This document shows positions 9,112-17,805 of a stretch of DNA of 64,000 nucleotides, piece after piece. Made by a program: the position numbers and the translations under genes. The notes under the pieces were generated by a model. That model did not search any database. It had not been told where the DNA came from and was given only the letters and a program-made list of their open reading frames with translations. Source of the stretch: Bacillota bacterium (lineage in GTDB: Bacteria; Bacillota; Clostridia; Acetivibrionales; Acetivibrionaceae); assembly GCA_023398495.1 (NCBI GenBank), contig JAEWSG010000138.1:1-64000 (forward strand), given 5' to 3'. How positions within the stretch are numbered: position 1 is the first letter of the stretch; the number at the start of each line of letters is the position of its first letter.

Positions 9112-9897
9112 TTATATCTTTGTCAGCCAGCCAAGAGGAACATAGTACTTCATATATCTGGTTCCATTTTTATCTGAATAAGTTCCATTTGGATTCACAA
9201 CCATTACCGTTGCCCTTTTATTAATATTTGAAACAAACCCATTCAATAGCTTACCTTCAAACAGAAATTCCACCTTATTTCCGATATTGATTCCTAATTT
9301 CTCACTTGCAATCTTTCTGTTTGTCGGCATTTGATGGTGGCTTTGAGTATGTCCAAACAAATTTTTTGCTGTATCTTTAAAGCGCTGTTCACTACAATTT
9401 GAAGCATTAAACATAAGGAACTCCAGCACATGGATAAGTTCATGTTCAAAAACTATCTGCAAAGCTTCAAGACTATTATATGTTTCAATGCCGCATACCG
9501 ACTTGCTTCCTTCCAGTTGGTCAAATTTAAAAAAGAAATCAACGCCGATAGCAATTATAATCCTGACCTCATCAGGTTTTATCTGAGAAATGTTTTTGGG
9601 ACACTTAGTAATTCCTGCACTTTTTGTCATTCTCCTTGAAAGCTCATAAAATACATGTCCTTTGAAATTGTTTCTGAACCAATTGTTAAAGAAAACCTTG
9701 TCATAGTATTCATATAAGATACGCAGATCCAAAATACTGATGCAAACTATTTTACCGGATTTAATATTATTTGATTCCTTCAAAAGGCCTTCTGTAACTT
9801 CTTTTCTTTTTGCTTTTATCGTTTCATAATCATATTTTATATTTAACATAAAACTATAATACCGTTCCTTCTTTCCTATATGTTGCCTGTTATTCAT
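9112..9897 (-). CDS. SprT-like zinc metalloprotease domain protein
   Basis: 261 residues, presumably cytoplasmic (no signal peptide). The centre carries HELIHVLEF (residues about 153-161), an HExxH zinc site, with a following H-x-H-rich stretch (FGHTQSHHQ) that could supply the third ligand, as in SprT/Spartan-type proteases. The last about 60 residues (GNKVEFLFEGKLLNGFVSNI) look like a small SH3-like beta domain, common after SprT domains in bacteria. No strong ribosome site precedes the ATG at 9897, so the exact start is uncertain. Substrate unknown. It stands alone between the sigma operon and a radical SAM gene. Confidence 0.75.
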   Translation of the reverse strand: MNNRQHIGKKERYYSFMLNIKYDYETIKAKRKEVTEGLLKESNNIKSGKIVCISILDLRILYEYYDKVFFNNWFRNNFKGHVFYELSRRMTKSAGITKCPKNISQIKPDEVRIIIAIGVDFFFKFDQLEGSKSVCGIETYNSLEALQIVFEHELIHVLEFLMFNASNCSEQRFKDTAKNLFGHTQSHHQMPTNRKIASEKLGINIGNKVEFLFEGKLLNGFVSNINKRATVMVVNPNGTYSDKNGTRYMKYYVPLGWLTKI

Positions 9898-10017
9898 TCA
9901 ATTTATTAATGGAAGTCTGCAACACATACTAATTTATAATATCAAACATACTGTTTATCTGCACAATACACATCAGTTTTTTAAAGAAATATTAGTGTCC
10001 ATAGTCAATCAAACACT

Positions 10018-10875
10018 TTATTTTAGTTTTTCCTTCATAGGTTTTGAATAGCTGCTTGAAAGGTTGTATTTCTCCCGCAGCTCGTTAACCGACTTATATA
10101 AAGAATTCTTATATTCCTTGTCTGCTCCGCCAGTCTTATAAAGTACAGCCAAATCATTGTACAGATGGGGAAGTTCCTTTTTGATAAAATCAAAGAATAC
10201 AGTCCTTGTTTTCCCCCTCAGATACAATGTTCCGGGCAAAACATAATGAACATTGCTATCTTTTGCCATTCTAAAAAGTGAATCAAAATTCTCATAGCTA
10301 TCTGTCAGGTAAGGAATTATTGGCATTACATGAAGTCCAACAGATGCATTTGTCTTCCTGAATGTTTTAAGCATACTAAAGCGTTTAAGTGATTCCACAC
10401 CACCTGGTTCAATAAGCTTTCTTACATTTTCATCCATAGTTGTAATGGTTGCTGCAACATTAATATATGTAATTTTTGACAACTCATCAATCAAATCATA
10501 GTCTCTCAATATTAGATCTGATTTTGTTGATATAATAGCTGGGGTTCTGTATTTGATCAGCAACTTTAAAATATCCGGCATCAATCTGTAATGTTCCTCT
10601 GCAACCTGGTAGCTGTCAGTTACACCACCAATGTTTATTACCTCACGTTTCCATTTTGGATTACTAAGCTGCTTCTCTAGCTGCTCTACAATATTGGTTT
10701 TTACAAAGATATTGCTAAAATAATTCTCAGAGCCAAGATAATCATGGGAATAAATTGCATAACAATACTTACAGCCATGCTCACAGCCCCGGTAAATATT
10801 CAAATCCCAGCTATATGGAATCCGCCTTTTAAGCTGATTCATTGCAAATTCACAACTAATTTCTGTATATTCCAT
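10018..10875 (-). CDS. radical SAM protein, spore-photoproduct-lyase-related family
   Basis: 285 residues. CEHGCKYCYA near residue 30 is the CxxxCxxC that binds the radical-SAM [4Fe-4S] cluster. INIGGVTDSYQ and the TKSDLILRDYDLI segment are typical of the SplB-related/Rv2578c-like group found in many bacteria without known substrate. GAGG lies before the ATG at 10875. I cannot name the reaction. Its neighbours (SprT-like, DUF2935-like) do not help. Confidence 0.85.
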   Translation of the reverse strand: MEYTEISCEFAMNQLKRRIPYSWDLNIYRGCEHGCKYCYAIYSHDYLGSENYFSNIFVKTNIVEQLEKQLSNPKWKREVINIGGVTDSYQVAEEHYRLMPDILKLLIKYRTPAIISTKSDLILRDYDLIDELSKITYINVAATITTMDENVRKLIEPGGVESLKRFSMLKTFRKTNASVGLHVMPIIPYLTDSYENFDSLFRMAKDSNVHYVLPGTLYLRGKTRTVFFDFIKKELPHLYNDLAVLYKTGGADKEYKNSLYKSVNELREKYNLSSSYSKPMKEKLK

Positions 10876-11039
10876 AGAGAAACCTCATTTTTCTATTTGT
10901 TTATAAATGCGAACTCTTTCAAACATTTGTTCTTTTTATTCTATATCATATTTCCAATAAAATCAAGCTGCATTACATAATCGGGTGCATGTAATAAACG
11001 TGAAGAAAAATATACACCCTCCATAACTTAGCCAGTGGC

Positions 11040-11088
11040 TTATTGGCTGACACCAATAATGCCTCCTAAAAATATAATTCAGGAGGCA
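11040..11088 (-). terminator. two tandem hairpins after the DUF2935-like gene
   Basis: Read on the minus strand after the stop at 11111: TGCCTCCT...AGGAGGCA (11060-11088), then immediately TTATTGG-N6-CCAATAA (11040-11059). No T-run follows, so this is a weak terminator or an mRNA-end stabiliser. Confidence 0.4.
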
Positions 11089-11110
11089 CGCTTCTGTTTT
11101 TCATGTTAAA

Positions 11111-11539
11111 TTAAATAGTCCTCTGCATTGCAATTATTGCGATCCCAATGAAGTATTCAGACTCCCTGCGGATATGATCTATTACTGTGGCCGCAACAGG
11201 GTTTCCCTGAACAGCCGAACTCCGGGAGGAAATCAAATTGAGGAGAGTAATGAACTCCTGACTTTGCCTGATACAGAAATTTATGAACTGCATTATCTGC
11301 TGCTGCAGCTGCGGACTGATATAAGAGTCAGCTCTGTTTACCGCTTCCAAGTATCTGACAGCGGCTGCCTGAGTTTGAGACAGGGCGAGTTCCCAGTTTT
11401 CCAACTGTTTTACATATTCGTCTTCAAGGTTCGGCACTATTTTCCGGATAACGACGGTGTGCTCAGCCTCCTGTAGTTTCCAGAACTCCACTTCGTCAAG
11501 AACTCTGTAAAACATTTTGTCACCATAATAAAACTGCAT
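11111..11539 (-). CDS. DUF2935-like small helical protein
   Basis: About 142 residues, predicted all-helical, soluble, no signal peptide. The pattern EVEFWKLQEAEHTVVIRKIVP followed by a second E-x6-F helix resembles the DUF2935 family of Firmicutes (two-helix repeats with conserved E/H, possibly metal binding). I chose the ATG at 11539 because AAAGG is 9 bases upstream; a TTG/ATG pair just before it is too close to the ribosome site. Function unknown. The preceding 11540-11718 has no feature I can support. Confidence 0.6.
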   Translation of the reverse strand: MQFYYGDKMFYRVLDEVEFWKLQEAEHTVVIRKIVPNLEDEYVKQLENWELALSQTQAAAVRYLEAVNRADSYISPQLQQQIMQFINFCIRQSQEFITLLNLISSRSSAVQGNPVAATVIDHIRRESEYFIGIAIIAMQRTI

Positions 11540-11718
11540 TTTCATCAACCTTTCATAATTTGCTACTCGCCACGGACAACCATGTTAATTGCACCGTTAT
11601 AAAAAATTACTGGTATATTATATTCAGCGATATAGATTTATGTTAGGTTTATTTAAGGTGAACACAATGTTGGTAAACCTTTAATGTTAAAGTCTCAGGA
11701 TGCTGATGTACGTAGATA

Positions 11719-13035
11719 TTAACTTTTTATTGACAATTTCCTTCCTAATCTGGCTATAAAAACTGCTAACACAGTAACAATACATTCTGTCATGACAAAA
11801 GCAAACCATACACCTGCCATATTCCAGATTCTACTTAATAAAATAACCAGAGGAACAATAAGAATACACCCTCGTGCTACAGAAATGACAAATGCATCCT
11901 TTGCACGTTCTGTAGCACTCAAATACATAGCCATAACTATATTAATACTCGCAAAGAAAAATCCGATAAAATAAATCCCAAATCCTATTTTTGCAATCCG
12001 GAAAATTTCCAGGTTACGCTGGCTGTTGAAAATTCCAATTATGCTGTTGGTATTAAAAAACATAGCAAAATATATAATTGATGCTATCGAAAGCGAGGTT
12101 AGCAAAGCATATTTCAGCACTTTTCCTAACACACCATAATTTTTCAATCCATATTCTTTGCTGATAAGAGGTTGCACACCTTGTGCTATTCCGGTAAATA
12201 TTGCAATACCCACAAGTGCTATGTTGGCAATAATTCCATAGGCAGCAACACCTAAGTTGCCCTTAAGCTTTAAAATCACCAGATTAAAGGTAATAAGAAC
12301 AACAGCAGAAGAAGCCTCAGTAATAAAAGCAGATAATCCCAAACTAAATATATCGACAACATAAGACCAGATTATTCTATTGTGGATATACATAAAATTG
12401 TTTTTCCTTTTTACAAAATGGAATGACAGTATACAAATGCTTATTATCGGTGCAAGCCCCGTTGCAAACGCAGCACCAAACATTCCCATTTCAAATCGAA
12501 ACATAAACAAATAATCTAAAATAATATTGGAAAAGCTGCCTGTCAACATTGCAATCATTGATAAATTCGGATTATTATCATTACGCACAAATGCAATCAA
12601 AATGTTATTTATGATAAAAAATGGTGCAAAACAGAGTATTACCATCAAGTATGTTTTTGTCAGCGGTAATGTGGATATATTAGCACCTAAAATCAAAGCT
12701 AAATATCTTGACCCCAATACACCAATTATTGCAAGGATAACTCCTATCAAAATACCTAATTTTATGCAGATAGTAAATACCATATTGGCTTTCTTATCTT
12801 TATTTTGGGCTTTTAATATACTGTATCTTGTAGCCCCGCCAATACCGAGCATTAAACCGGTTCCATGAATCACACTATAAACCGGAATAGAAAAATTAAG
12901 TGCTGTAATCCCCTCAGCTCCTAGTGCTTTGGCTATAAAAAAAGTGTCTGCTAAAATGTAACAGGAAAGCCCTATCATTCCCATGATATTTAAACCAACA
13001 TATTTTATGAAATTTTTGATTAAAGACTTTTCCAT
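11719..13035 (-). CDS. MATE family multidrug/Na+ antiporter
   Basis: 438 residues with about twelve hydrophobic segments in two similar halves (GLSCYILADTFFIAKALGAE at the start and the matching GAFITEASSAVVLITFNL in the second half), the layout of the MATE/NorM exporters (Clostridium MepA-like). It should export cationic drugs or metabolites in exchange for Na+ or H+. AGGAGG precedes the ATG. The gene has its own TTGACA-N17-TATTAT promoter and a leader with two hairpins, the second followed by a T-rich run, suggesting transcription attenuation of the exporter. Confidence 0.93.
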   Translation of the reverse strand: MEKSLIKNFIKYVGLNIMGMIGLSCYILADTFFIAKALGAEGITALNFSIPVYSVIHGTGLMLGIGGATRYSILKAQNKDKKANMVFTICIKLGILIGVILAIIGVLGSRYLALILGANISTLPLTKTYLMVILCFAPFFIINNILIAFVRNDNNPNLSMIAMLTGSFSNIILDYLFMFRFEMGMFGAAFATGLAPIISICILSFHFVKRKNNFMYIHNRIIWSYVVDIFSLGLSAFITEASSAVVLITFNLVILKLKGNLGVAAYGIIANIALVGIAIFTGIAQGVQPLISKEYGLKNYGVLGKVLKYALLTSLSIASIIYFAMFFNTNSIIGIFNSQRNLEIFRIAKIGFGIYFIGFFFASINIVMAMYLSATERAKDAFVISVARGCILIVPLVILLSRIWNMAGVWFAFVMTECIVTVLAVFIARLGRKLSIKS

Positions 13036-13056
13036 ATAAACCTCCTAAAAACACAA

Positions 13057-13134
13057 AAGGTGTCCTAAAAACATTCCTTCCAAGACCTAACGGAATGTTT
13101 CAGAACACCTTGAAATCTTTACCCGGTGGCAAAG
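13057..13134 (-). promoter_or_regulatory. MATE leader: anti-terminator/terminator-like hairpins
   Basis: In the minus-strand leader a short hairpin CTTTGCC/GGTAAAG (13117-13134) is followed by a 20-bp stem AAGGTGTTCT.../...AGGACACCTT (13057-13077 with 13092-13111, including G-U pairs) and then a T-rich run before the AGGAGG of the MATE gene. This is the form of an attenuator. It could act only as a terminator for stray transcripts. Confidence 0.55.
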
Positions 13135-13162
13135 TCCAGGCTTAACTGCAAAATCAATTGCT

Positions 13163-13191
13163 ATAATAATATAGTTTTAAATAGATGTCAA
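13163..13191 (-). promoter_or_regulatory. sigma-A promoter of the MATE gene
   Basis: TTGACA (13186-13191), 17 bp, TATTAT (13163-13168) on the minus strand, giving a leader of about 120 nt. Confidence 0.75.
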
Positions 13192-13203
13192 TGCCATGAA
13201 AAT

Positions 13204-13377
13204 ATGAAAACTATCAGCAAATTTTTAATGGTATCTGCCTTAGCTGCAATAGGTATGAATACTGACTTTCGTGAAATGAAAAAGTCTGGTATTAATCCTA
13301 TGATTCATGGCTTTATAATATCAACATTAGTAATTATTGTAGCTTTTATAGTGGAATACTTTATGGGCTTAATTTAA
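13204..13377 (+). pseudogene. 3' fragment of a YeiH-family (UPF0324) membrane protein
   Basis: The ORF reads KFLMVSALAAIGMNTDF then SGINPMIHGFIIS and a final hydrophobic helix ending in FMGLI, which matches the C-terminal two helices of YeiH-type putative sulfate exporters (about 330 residues normally). Only about 57 residues remain, the first about 270 are absent, and the ORF runs back into the divergent MATE promoter. A remnant, not a gene. Confidence 0.7.
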
Positions 13378-13446
13378 CCTTAACATGTACTTTCTGAACT
13401 AATTGTCCCTGTGGACTTCCCTCCCTTAATTAGCCCTATAATTCAC

Positions 13447-13493
13447 AAAAAAATAATAATGATTGTTACTGCAACAACCATTATTATTTTTTT
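13447..13493. terminator. bidirectional terminator
   Basis: A-run/T-run flanked stem AAAAAAATAATAATG...CATTATTATTTTTTT with an inner GTT/AAC, lying between the converging YeiH remnant (+) and the flavin oxidoreductase (-). Confidence 0.75.
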
Positions 13494-13520
13494 ACTTGTT
13501 TTTTCTTGTAGTGTAAAGGT

Positions 13521-15452
13521 TTATATACTAACGCCAAGCTTGGCTCCTTGGTATATGGCATCTGTTATATTGCCGGCTTTATTGGCATCTCCAATGATGT
13601 GTATTTTCTTGTCGGTTTCCTGCATAGTCTTTTCTAAAGGATTATATGATTTTACACCTACTGCGAGAACAATGGAATCAAATCCTTTTAGCGTTTGCTC
13701 AGCCCCCTCTTTTTCAACCGTTACACTTCCTTTGGAAAGGGCTTTTACCTTTGTGTTTGTTAAGATGTTAACACCATATTTATTTAACCGTTGATGAGTT
13801 AAAAAGCGAATATCGGGATGTTCTTCTTTTGCGATCTCATCTCTCATTTCTACGATGGTCACTTGACGGTTTTGATTGGCAAGCATTTCTCCTGTCTCTA
13901 CACCAACCTGACCTCCGCCAATGATAATTACCTTATCCCCTGCTACTTCTTTTCCTTCAAGTACATCAATGGCTTGTACAACGCCTGCTTCGTCTATACC
14001 TTCAAATGCTGGGCGAATTGGCACACCACCTGTAGCCAGAACAATTTCATCAAAATCTGCAACCGTATCCGGAGTTGCTTCTATACCAAATTTATAAGTA
14101 ACACCATGTTTTTTTCCTAAGGTCATATATGTTTGAACAGCTTTCAGGAGTTCTTGTTTATATGGAGGTCTTGCTCCGACTGCAATTTGTCCGCCGGGAC
14201 GATCTGCTTTATCAAACACTGTGACCAAATGACCACGTTTTGCGGCTACCCAGGCAGTTTCAAGTCCGGCAGGACCCGCACCGATAATGGCAATTCGTTT
14301 TGGCTCCTTCGTAGAAATAAGTTTTAGAATTCCCTCTTTTCCTGTGAACGGATTATACGTACAGGAAACCCCCGTATCCCATTCATCACGTCCGCCTTCT
14401 CCTGCACATCTTTGCAGACATGCAACACAAGGTATAATTTCATCAATCCGGTTCTCTTTGACTTTATTCGGGAATTCTGGATCGGCTAAAGAAGGTCTTC
14501 CTAGTGACACAATATCAGCTGAACCTGAAGCAATGATATCCTCCGCAATGTATGGATCTACAATTCTTCCTGTGACAATAACCGGTATTTGCAGCATTTC
14601 TTTTATAAACGCTGAATTATCAGCATTAAATCCTGGCGGTACTGCTTGAGGAGCTAATGTTTTATAGCTTGTTCCATAAGCACCACCTATGGAGACGCTA
14701 ATCACATCTGCTCCAGCTTCTTCCAATACTTTGGCTGCCATTCTGGCTTGCCTTACTCCCCAACTGTCATGCTCCGATTCTTCTGCACTGATTCTGATAC
14801 TAACAGGGAAATCTTTACCACACTTTTCCTTAATCCTCTTTATGATTTCCGTCACAAATCTCATGCGATTGTGAAAATGTCCGCCGAATTCATCCATACG
14901 CTTGTTTGAATATGGGGACATAAATTGTGCAATAATGTATTGATGAGCACCGTGAAGCTCCACACCATCGTATCCTGCTTCTTTGGCTCTAACAGCCCCA
15001 TCTACAAACTTCCCAATCAATTCATAAACTTCCTCAGTCTTTAGTTCTCTGGGAATTTCTTTATTCGAGGGACTGGCCACGGGGGATGGTGCAACAGGTT
15101 GCTTACCGGTGACCATGGAGTAGGACAGGCGACCTGCATGATGTAATTGACAGAAAATCAACCCGCCATTTTTATGGATCTCTTCAGTTAATTTCTTGTG
15201 CCCCGGAATAAAAGAATCATCCCAAATGCATAGTTGACCTGGCATTGCCATACCAACAGGGTCAACGCATGTAAATTCCGTAATAATTAAACCATAGCCC
15301 CCTTTAGCCCTGGCTGAGTAGTAATCAATTGTACGTTCGGAAACCTGTCCATTAGATTCGGCCAGGTGAGCACCCATGGCTGGAACAATATAACGATTTC
15401 TTAATTCAACAGCCCCGACTTTTATGGGGGATAGTGATTTTGAAAAACTCAT
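13521..15452 (-). CDS. Old-yellow-enzyme-type NADH:flavin oxidoreductase (2,4-dienoyl-CoA reductase/BaiCD-like)
   Basis: 643 residues in the classical three-part form: FMN TIM barrel (about 1-340; ELRNRYIVPAMGAHLA, ELHGAHQYIIAQFMSPYSN), a [4Fe-4S] site CVACLQRCAG...C near 345-365, and an FAD/NAD(P) domain (IAIIGAGPAGLETAW near 390; VIIIGGGQVGVETGE near 510). The family reduces enoate C=C bonds of dienoyl-CoA, bile acids or other enones with NADH. AGGAGTG is before the ATG. Single gene, upstream palindrome at 15509-15523. The substrate cannot be told from sequence. Confidence 0.93.
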   Translation of the reverse strand: MSFSKSLSPIKVGAVELRNRYIVPAMGAHLAESNGQVSERTIDYYSARAKGGYGLIITEFTCVDPVGMAMPGQLCIWDDSFIPGHKKLTEEIHKNGGLIFCQLHHAGRLSYSMVTGKQPVAPSPVASPSNKEIPRELKTEEVYELIGKFVDGAVRAKEAGYDGVELHGAHQYIIAQFMSPYSNKRMDEFGGHFHNRMRFVTEIIKRIKEKCGKDFPVSIRISAEESEHDSWGVRQARMAAKVLEEAGADVISVSIGGAYGTSYKTLAPQAVPPGFNADNSAFIKEMLQIPVIVTGRIVDPYIAEDIIASGSADIVSLGRPSLADPEFPNKVKENRIDEIIPCVACLQRCAGEGGRDEWDTGVSCTYNPFTGKEGILKLISTKEPKRIAIIGAGPAGLETAWVAAKRGHLVTVFDKADRPGGQIAVGARPPYKQELLKAVQTYMTLGKKHGVTYKFGIEATPDTVADFDEIVLATGGVPIRPAFEGIDEAGVVQAIDVLEGKEVAGDKVIIIGGGQVGVETGEMLANQNRQVTIVEMRDEIAKEEHPDIRFLTHQRLNKYGVNILTNTKVKALSKGSVTVEKEGAEQTLKGFDSIVLAVGVKSYNPLEKTMQETDKKIHIIGDANKAGNITDAIYQGAKLGVSI

Positions 15453-15485
15453 CTAAACACTCCTATTCTGAATTATAGTTACACG

Positions 15486-15523
15486 CTAGTGCTTTTTAAC
15501 ACAATAGTTTACCCGTAGGGTAA
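15486..15523. promoter_or_regulatory. palindrome and possible MITE end upstream of the flavin oxidoreductase
   Basis: TTACCC-GTA-GGGTAA (15509-15523) is a perfect 6-bp-arm palindrome about 60 bp before the flavin oxidoreductase start and may be an operator. Directly beside it, CTAGTGCTTTTTAACACAAT (15486-15505) matches the left end of the MITE family described below with one mismatch in the first 16 bases, a probable decayed end. Confidence 0.4.
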
Positions 15524-15611
15524 TTTAGCCAACCAAAATCTTTTCTGTAATATCATAACCAAAATCCATATACTGTATGCCAAATAAGAATTGATGGGTA
15601 TTCATCAACTT

Positions 15612-16457
15612 CTAAAACTCAATTAGAAATTCTATAATTTCCTTATGAAACCCAGTAAGTACGTGACCATATCCAGACAGCAAATTAACTTTTGCATTGG
15701 GCACATTATCTGTTACACGTCTTGCCGTTTCCTTTGAATTCAAGAGAACATCATTTTCACCGGCAAGTAATAATACGGGTATTTTTATTTTTCTTAATTC
15801 CTCATCACTATAAATCGGAACCGGCTCCGTTCTTAAATTAAAATTTCTTGCAATTAACTGCGTATAATCCTCTGCTTCCTTCGGCATTTTTTGACTTCCG
15901 TTTACAATCCTGGCAATTCTATTATATCCCCAGTTACCCAAAAACATTAACGGCAGAGTTTTAAAAATGAAGGATATCTTTTGGGCACCAATCCCGGAAG
16001 GGCATAACAGTACAAGCTTTTCCACCGTTTCCGGATACCTGACTGCATATCCAACACCCAACCATGCCCCTAATGATATGCCAACAATGCATACCCTCTT
16101 TAACTCAAGAATACTGATAATATCATTCAGCCATTCAAAATATATATCATCTTTTAAGCTATATTGCTTTTCTTCACTCTTTCCCGGTTCTCCAGGTATA
16201 TCAATGGCATATACACAAAAGTGTTTTGAATAACTAGCCGCCTCACCAAGCCACATAGCCGAATTTGAGCTTGTGCCATGCAGGAGTATAAGCGGCGGAA
16301 GAGAACTATCACCGCTTTTAATAACGAAGGTTTTACCATAATTTGAATCGATGGATAATGCCTCATATTGTGTCTTCCATTCCTTCAGTATTTTGTCGTA
16401 CACACCTATAACAGCAGCTCTTCCCTTTACAGTCTTAAATGCTTTTTTATACTCCAT
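15612..16457 (-). CDS. alpha/beta hydrolase
   Basis: 281 residues with the fold's marks in order: oxyanion LLHGTSSNSAMW near 65, nucleophile elbow VGISLGAW near 130 (Ser), acid in AGENDVLLN near 225 and catalytic His in GYGHVLTG near 255. Start taken at ATG 16457, 10 bp after the stop of the padR gene with GAGGTG between; the longer frame would run into padR. It is co-transcribed with padR and so probably controlled by it. Ester or lactone substrate unknown. Confidence 0.88.
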   Translation of the reverse strand: MEYKKAFKTVKGRAAVIGVYDKILKEWKTQYEALSIDSNYGKTFVIKSGDSSLPPLILLHGTSSNSAMWLGEAASYSKHFCVYAIDIPGEPGKSEEKQYSLKDDIYFEWLNDIISILELKRVCIVGISLGAWLGVGYAVRYPETVEKLVLLCPSGIGAQKISFIFKTLPLMFLGNWGYNRIARIVNGSQKMPKEAEDYTQLIARNFNLRTEPVPIYSDEELRKIKIPVLLLAGENDVLLNSKETARRVTDNVPNAKVNLLSGYGHVLTGFHKEIIEFLIEF

Positions 16458-16467
16458 ATTTTTCACC

Positions 16468-17391
16468 TCAACAACTTTCCACGAGCCATTTTGCTGCTTC
16501 CTCACTATCAGAAAACACTCTAAAGTGCTTTCCCCTATTGGCTTCTATAACCATGTCCTTAAACTTTCCGGTTGTGATCCGATCATTTGGGATGACTGCA
16601 ACTGCTTTGATATAATAATTAATAAATTTCTGTAGAACATTCCCTGCAACGCCTGTTTTAAGTCTGAAAAAGTCATCTGAAATTGCATCCGAATGCAACA
16701 TCAAAAGATTTGTATCATGCTCTCCACAGAGTGCAATCAAATCCAATGCATCTTGCTCTGAATTGATAGGAGACACGCATGAAAAAAGTTCAATATACTT
16801 TATGTCACCTGCTTTTATTACCTTATAGTCCATTTTGTTTTTCTCCTCGTTTAACTTATATTCAAATAACTGGCTTCGCAAATTTTTAATCCATTCCATT
16901 TCATTTTTATAGGATGAGAGAATGTTTTTATCTATCATATCCCAAATAAATTTTTCCCGCTCAGTTCTGGCTGGTGAAATACTCCCCCTCCTTATTTTTT
17001 CTTGTTGAAGTATCAATTGAACCTTTATCTCGCTTTCATACTTGGTTAAAAGTTCATACAACTCAGAATTATCAAGTAACTCTGACCATGCCAACTGAAT
17101 CAGAAACGGCTTTTTAAACTCAGGTGCTTCCGGACAGGAAAGTACCCACTCTTTTAGTTCAGATACGCCTTCACCGGTTATTGTATAAATCTTTTTTGAA
17201 GGCAATCCTTCCTGATGCTCTGTTTCATTTGTTACAAAGCCCTCATCTTGAAGTTGTACCAAGGCCTTGTATATTTGATTGTTATTTCCCGACCAGTACA
17301 TACTTGATGATTCTTCAAATATTTTCTTAAGTTCATACCCTGTAGAAGGTTTCCAGCTCAATAGACCTAAGATCGCATACTTAATCGACAT
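16468..17391 (-). CDS. PadR family regulator with C-terminal DUF4180 domain
   Basis: 307 residues. Residues 1-85 form the PadR winged helix (YAILGLLSWKPSTGYELKKI; LVQLQDEGFV). 90-185 is the helical PadR C-terminal domain. The last about 115 residues (MDYKVIKAGDIKYIEL; GVAGNVLQKFINYYIKAVAV) match DUF4180, a small domain often fused to PadR proteins. ATG 17391 has GGAGTG upstream; the longer frame starts inside the operator. A 38-bp palindrome with the PadR-type ATGT-N8-ACAT core sits directly before the ribosome site, so autorepression is likely, together with the downstream hydrolase. Confidence 0.88.
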   Translation of the reverse strand: MSIKYAILGLLSWKPSTGYELKKIFEESSSMYWSGNNNQIYKALVQLQDEGFVTNETEHQEGLPSKKIYTITGEGVSELKEWVLSCPEAPEFKKPFLIQLAWSELLDNSELYELLTKYESEIKVQLILQQEKIRRGSISPARTEREKFIWDMIDKNILSSYKNEMEWIKNLRSQLFEYKLNEEKNKMDYKVIKAGDIKYIELFSCVSPINSEQDALDLIALCGEHDTNLLMLHSDAISDDFFRLKTGVAGNVLQKFINYYIKAVAVIPNDRITTGKFKDMVIEANRGKHFRVFSDSEEAAKWLVESC

Positions 17392-17405
17392 AAATTCACT
17401 CCATT

Positions 17406-17443
17406 CTTTATAACCTATGTTAATAATAACATAGGTTATAAAG
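17406..17443. promoter_or_regulatory. PadR operator (38-bp palindrome)
   Basis: Two perfect 17-bp arms (CTTTATAACCTATGTTA and its complement) around a 4-bp centre. The core reads ATGT-N8-ACAT, the known PadR/LmrR binding pattern. It covers the expected -10 of the padR promoter (TTGATT-N17-TATGTT) and ends just before the ribosome site. Confidence 0.75.
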
Positions 17444-17466
17444 AACAATCAATCAATTTGTTATAA

Positions 17467-17706
17467 TTAAACAAAAATAATATTTTCAGGTTTAAGATCG
17501 TTATGGCACGAAACTAAATCCTCAGTATTACGAGGGTAAATACTTGTGACCCTTGTGTATTGTCTAAAAAGTTCTTCTGTTATACTCTCCGGGAGGATTT
17601 TAGCTTGCCGAAATTTTTCTACAAGGCCATTCATAGCATCCTTATAATTCATAATCCTTGGGAAAGGTGACAGTGAATGCAGTCGGCGAGTAATTACACG
17701 AAGCAA
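17467..17706 (-). pseudogene. fragment of an APH/choline-kinase-type phosphotransferase
   Basis: About 79 residues ending in CHNDLKPENIIF, the Brenner motif (catalytic loop) of aminoglycoside/choline phosphotransferases, then a stop straight after it. The N-terminal lobe and everything after the catalytic loop (metal-binding Asp) are missing from a family of about 300 residues. A decayed remnant. Confidence 0.7.
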
Positions 17707-17805
17707 TACACCCAGTAAATGTAAAATATAAGACTGTAACTAAAATTTTTATATGATATAATGAAATTGGAGATAAAATAGATTAGGTTTGGTATTATCT
17801 TGCGT

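Noticed and set aside
12914..12930. CTAGTGCTTTGG resembling a MITE end
   Set aside because: Inside the intact MATE coding frame and diverges after 11 bases.
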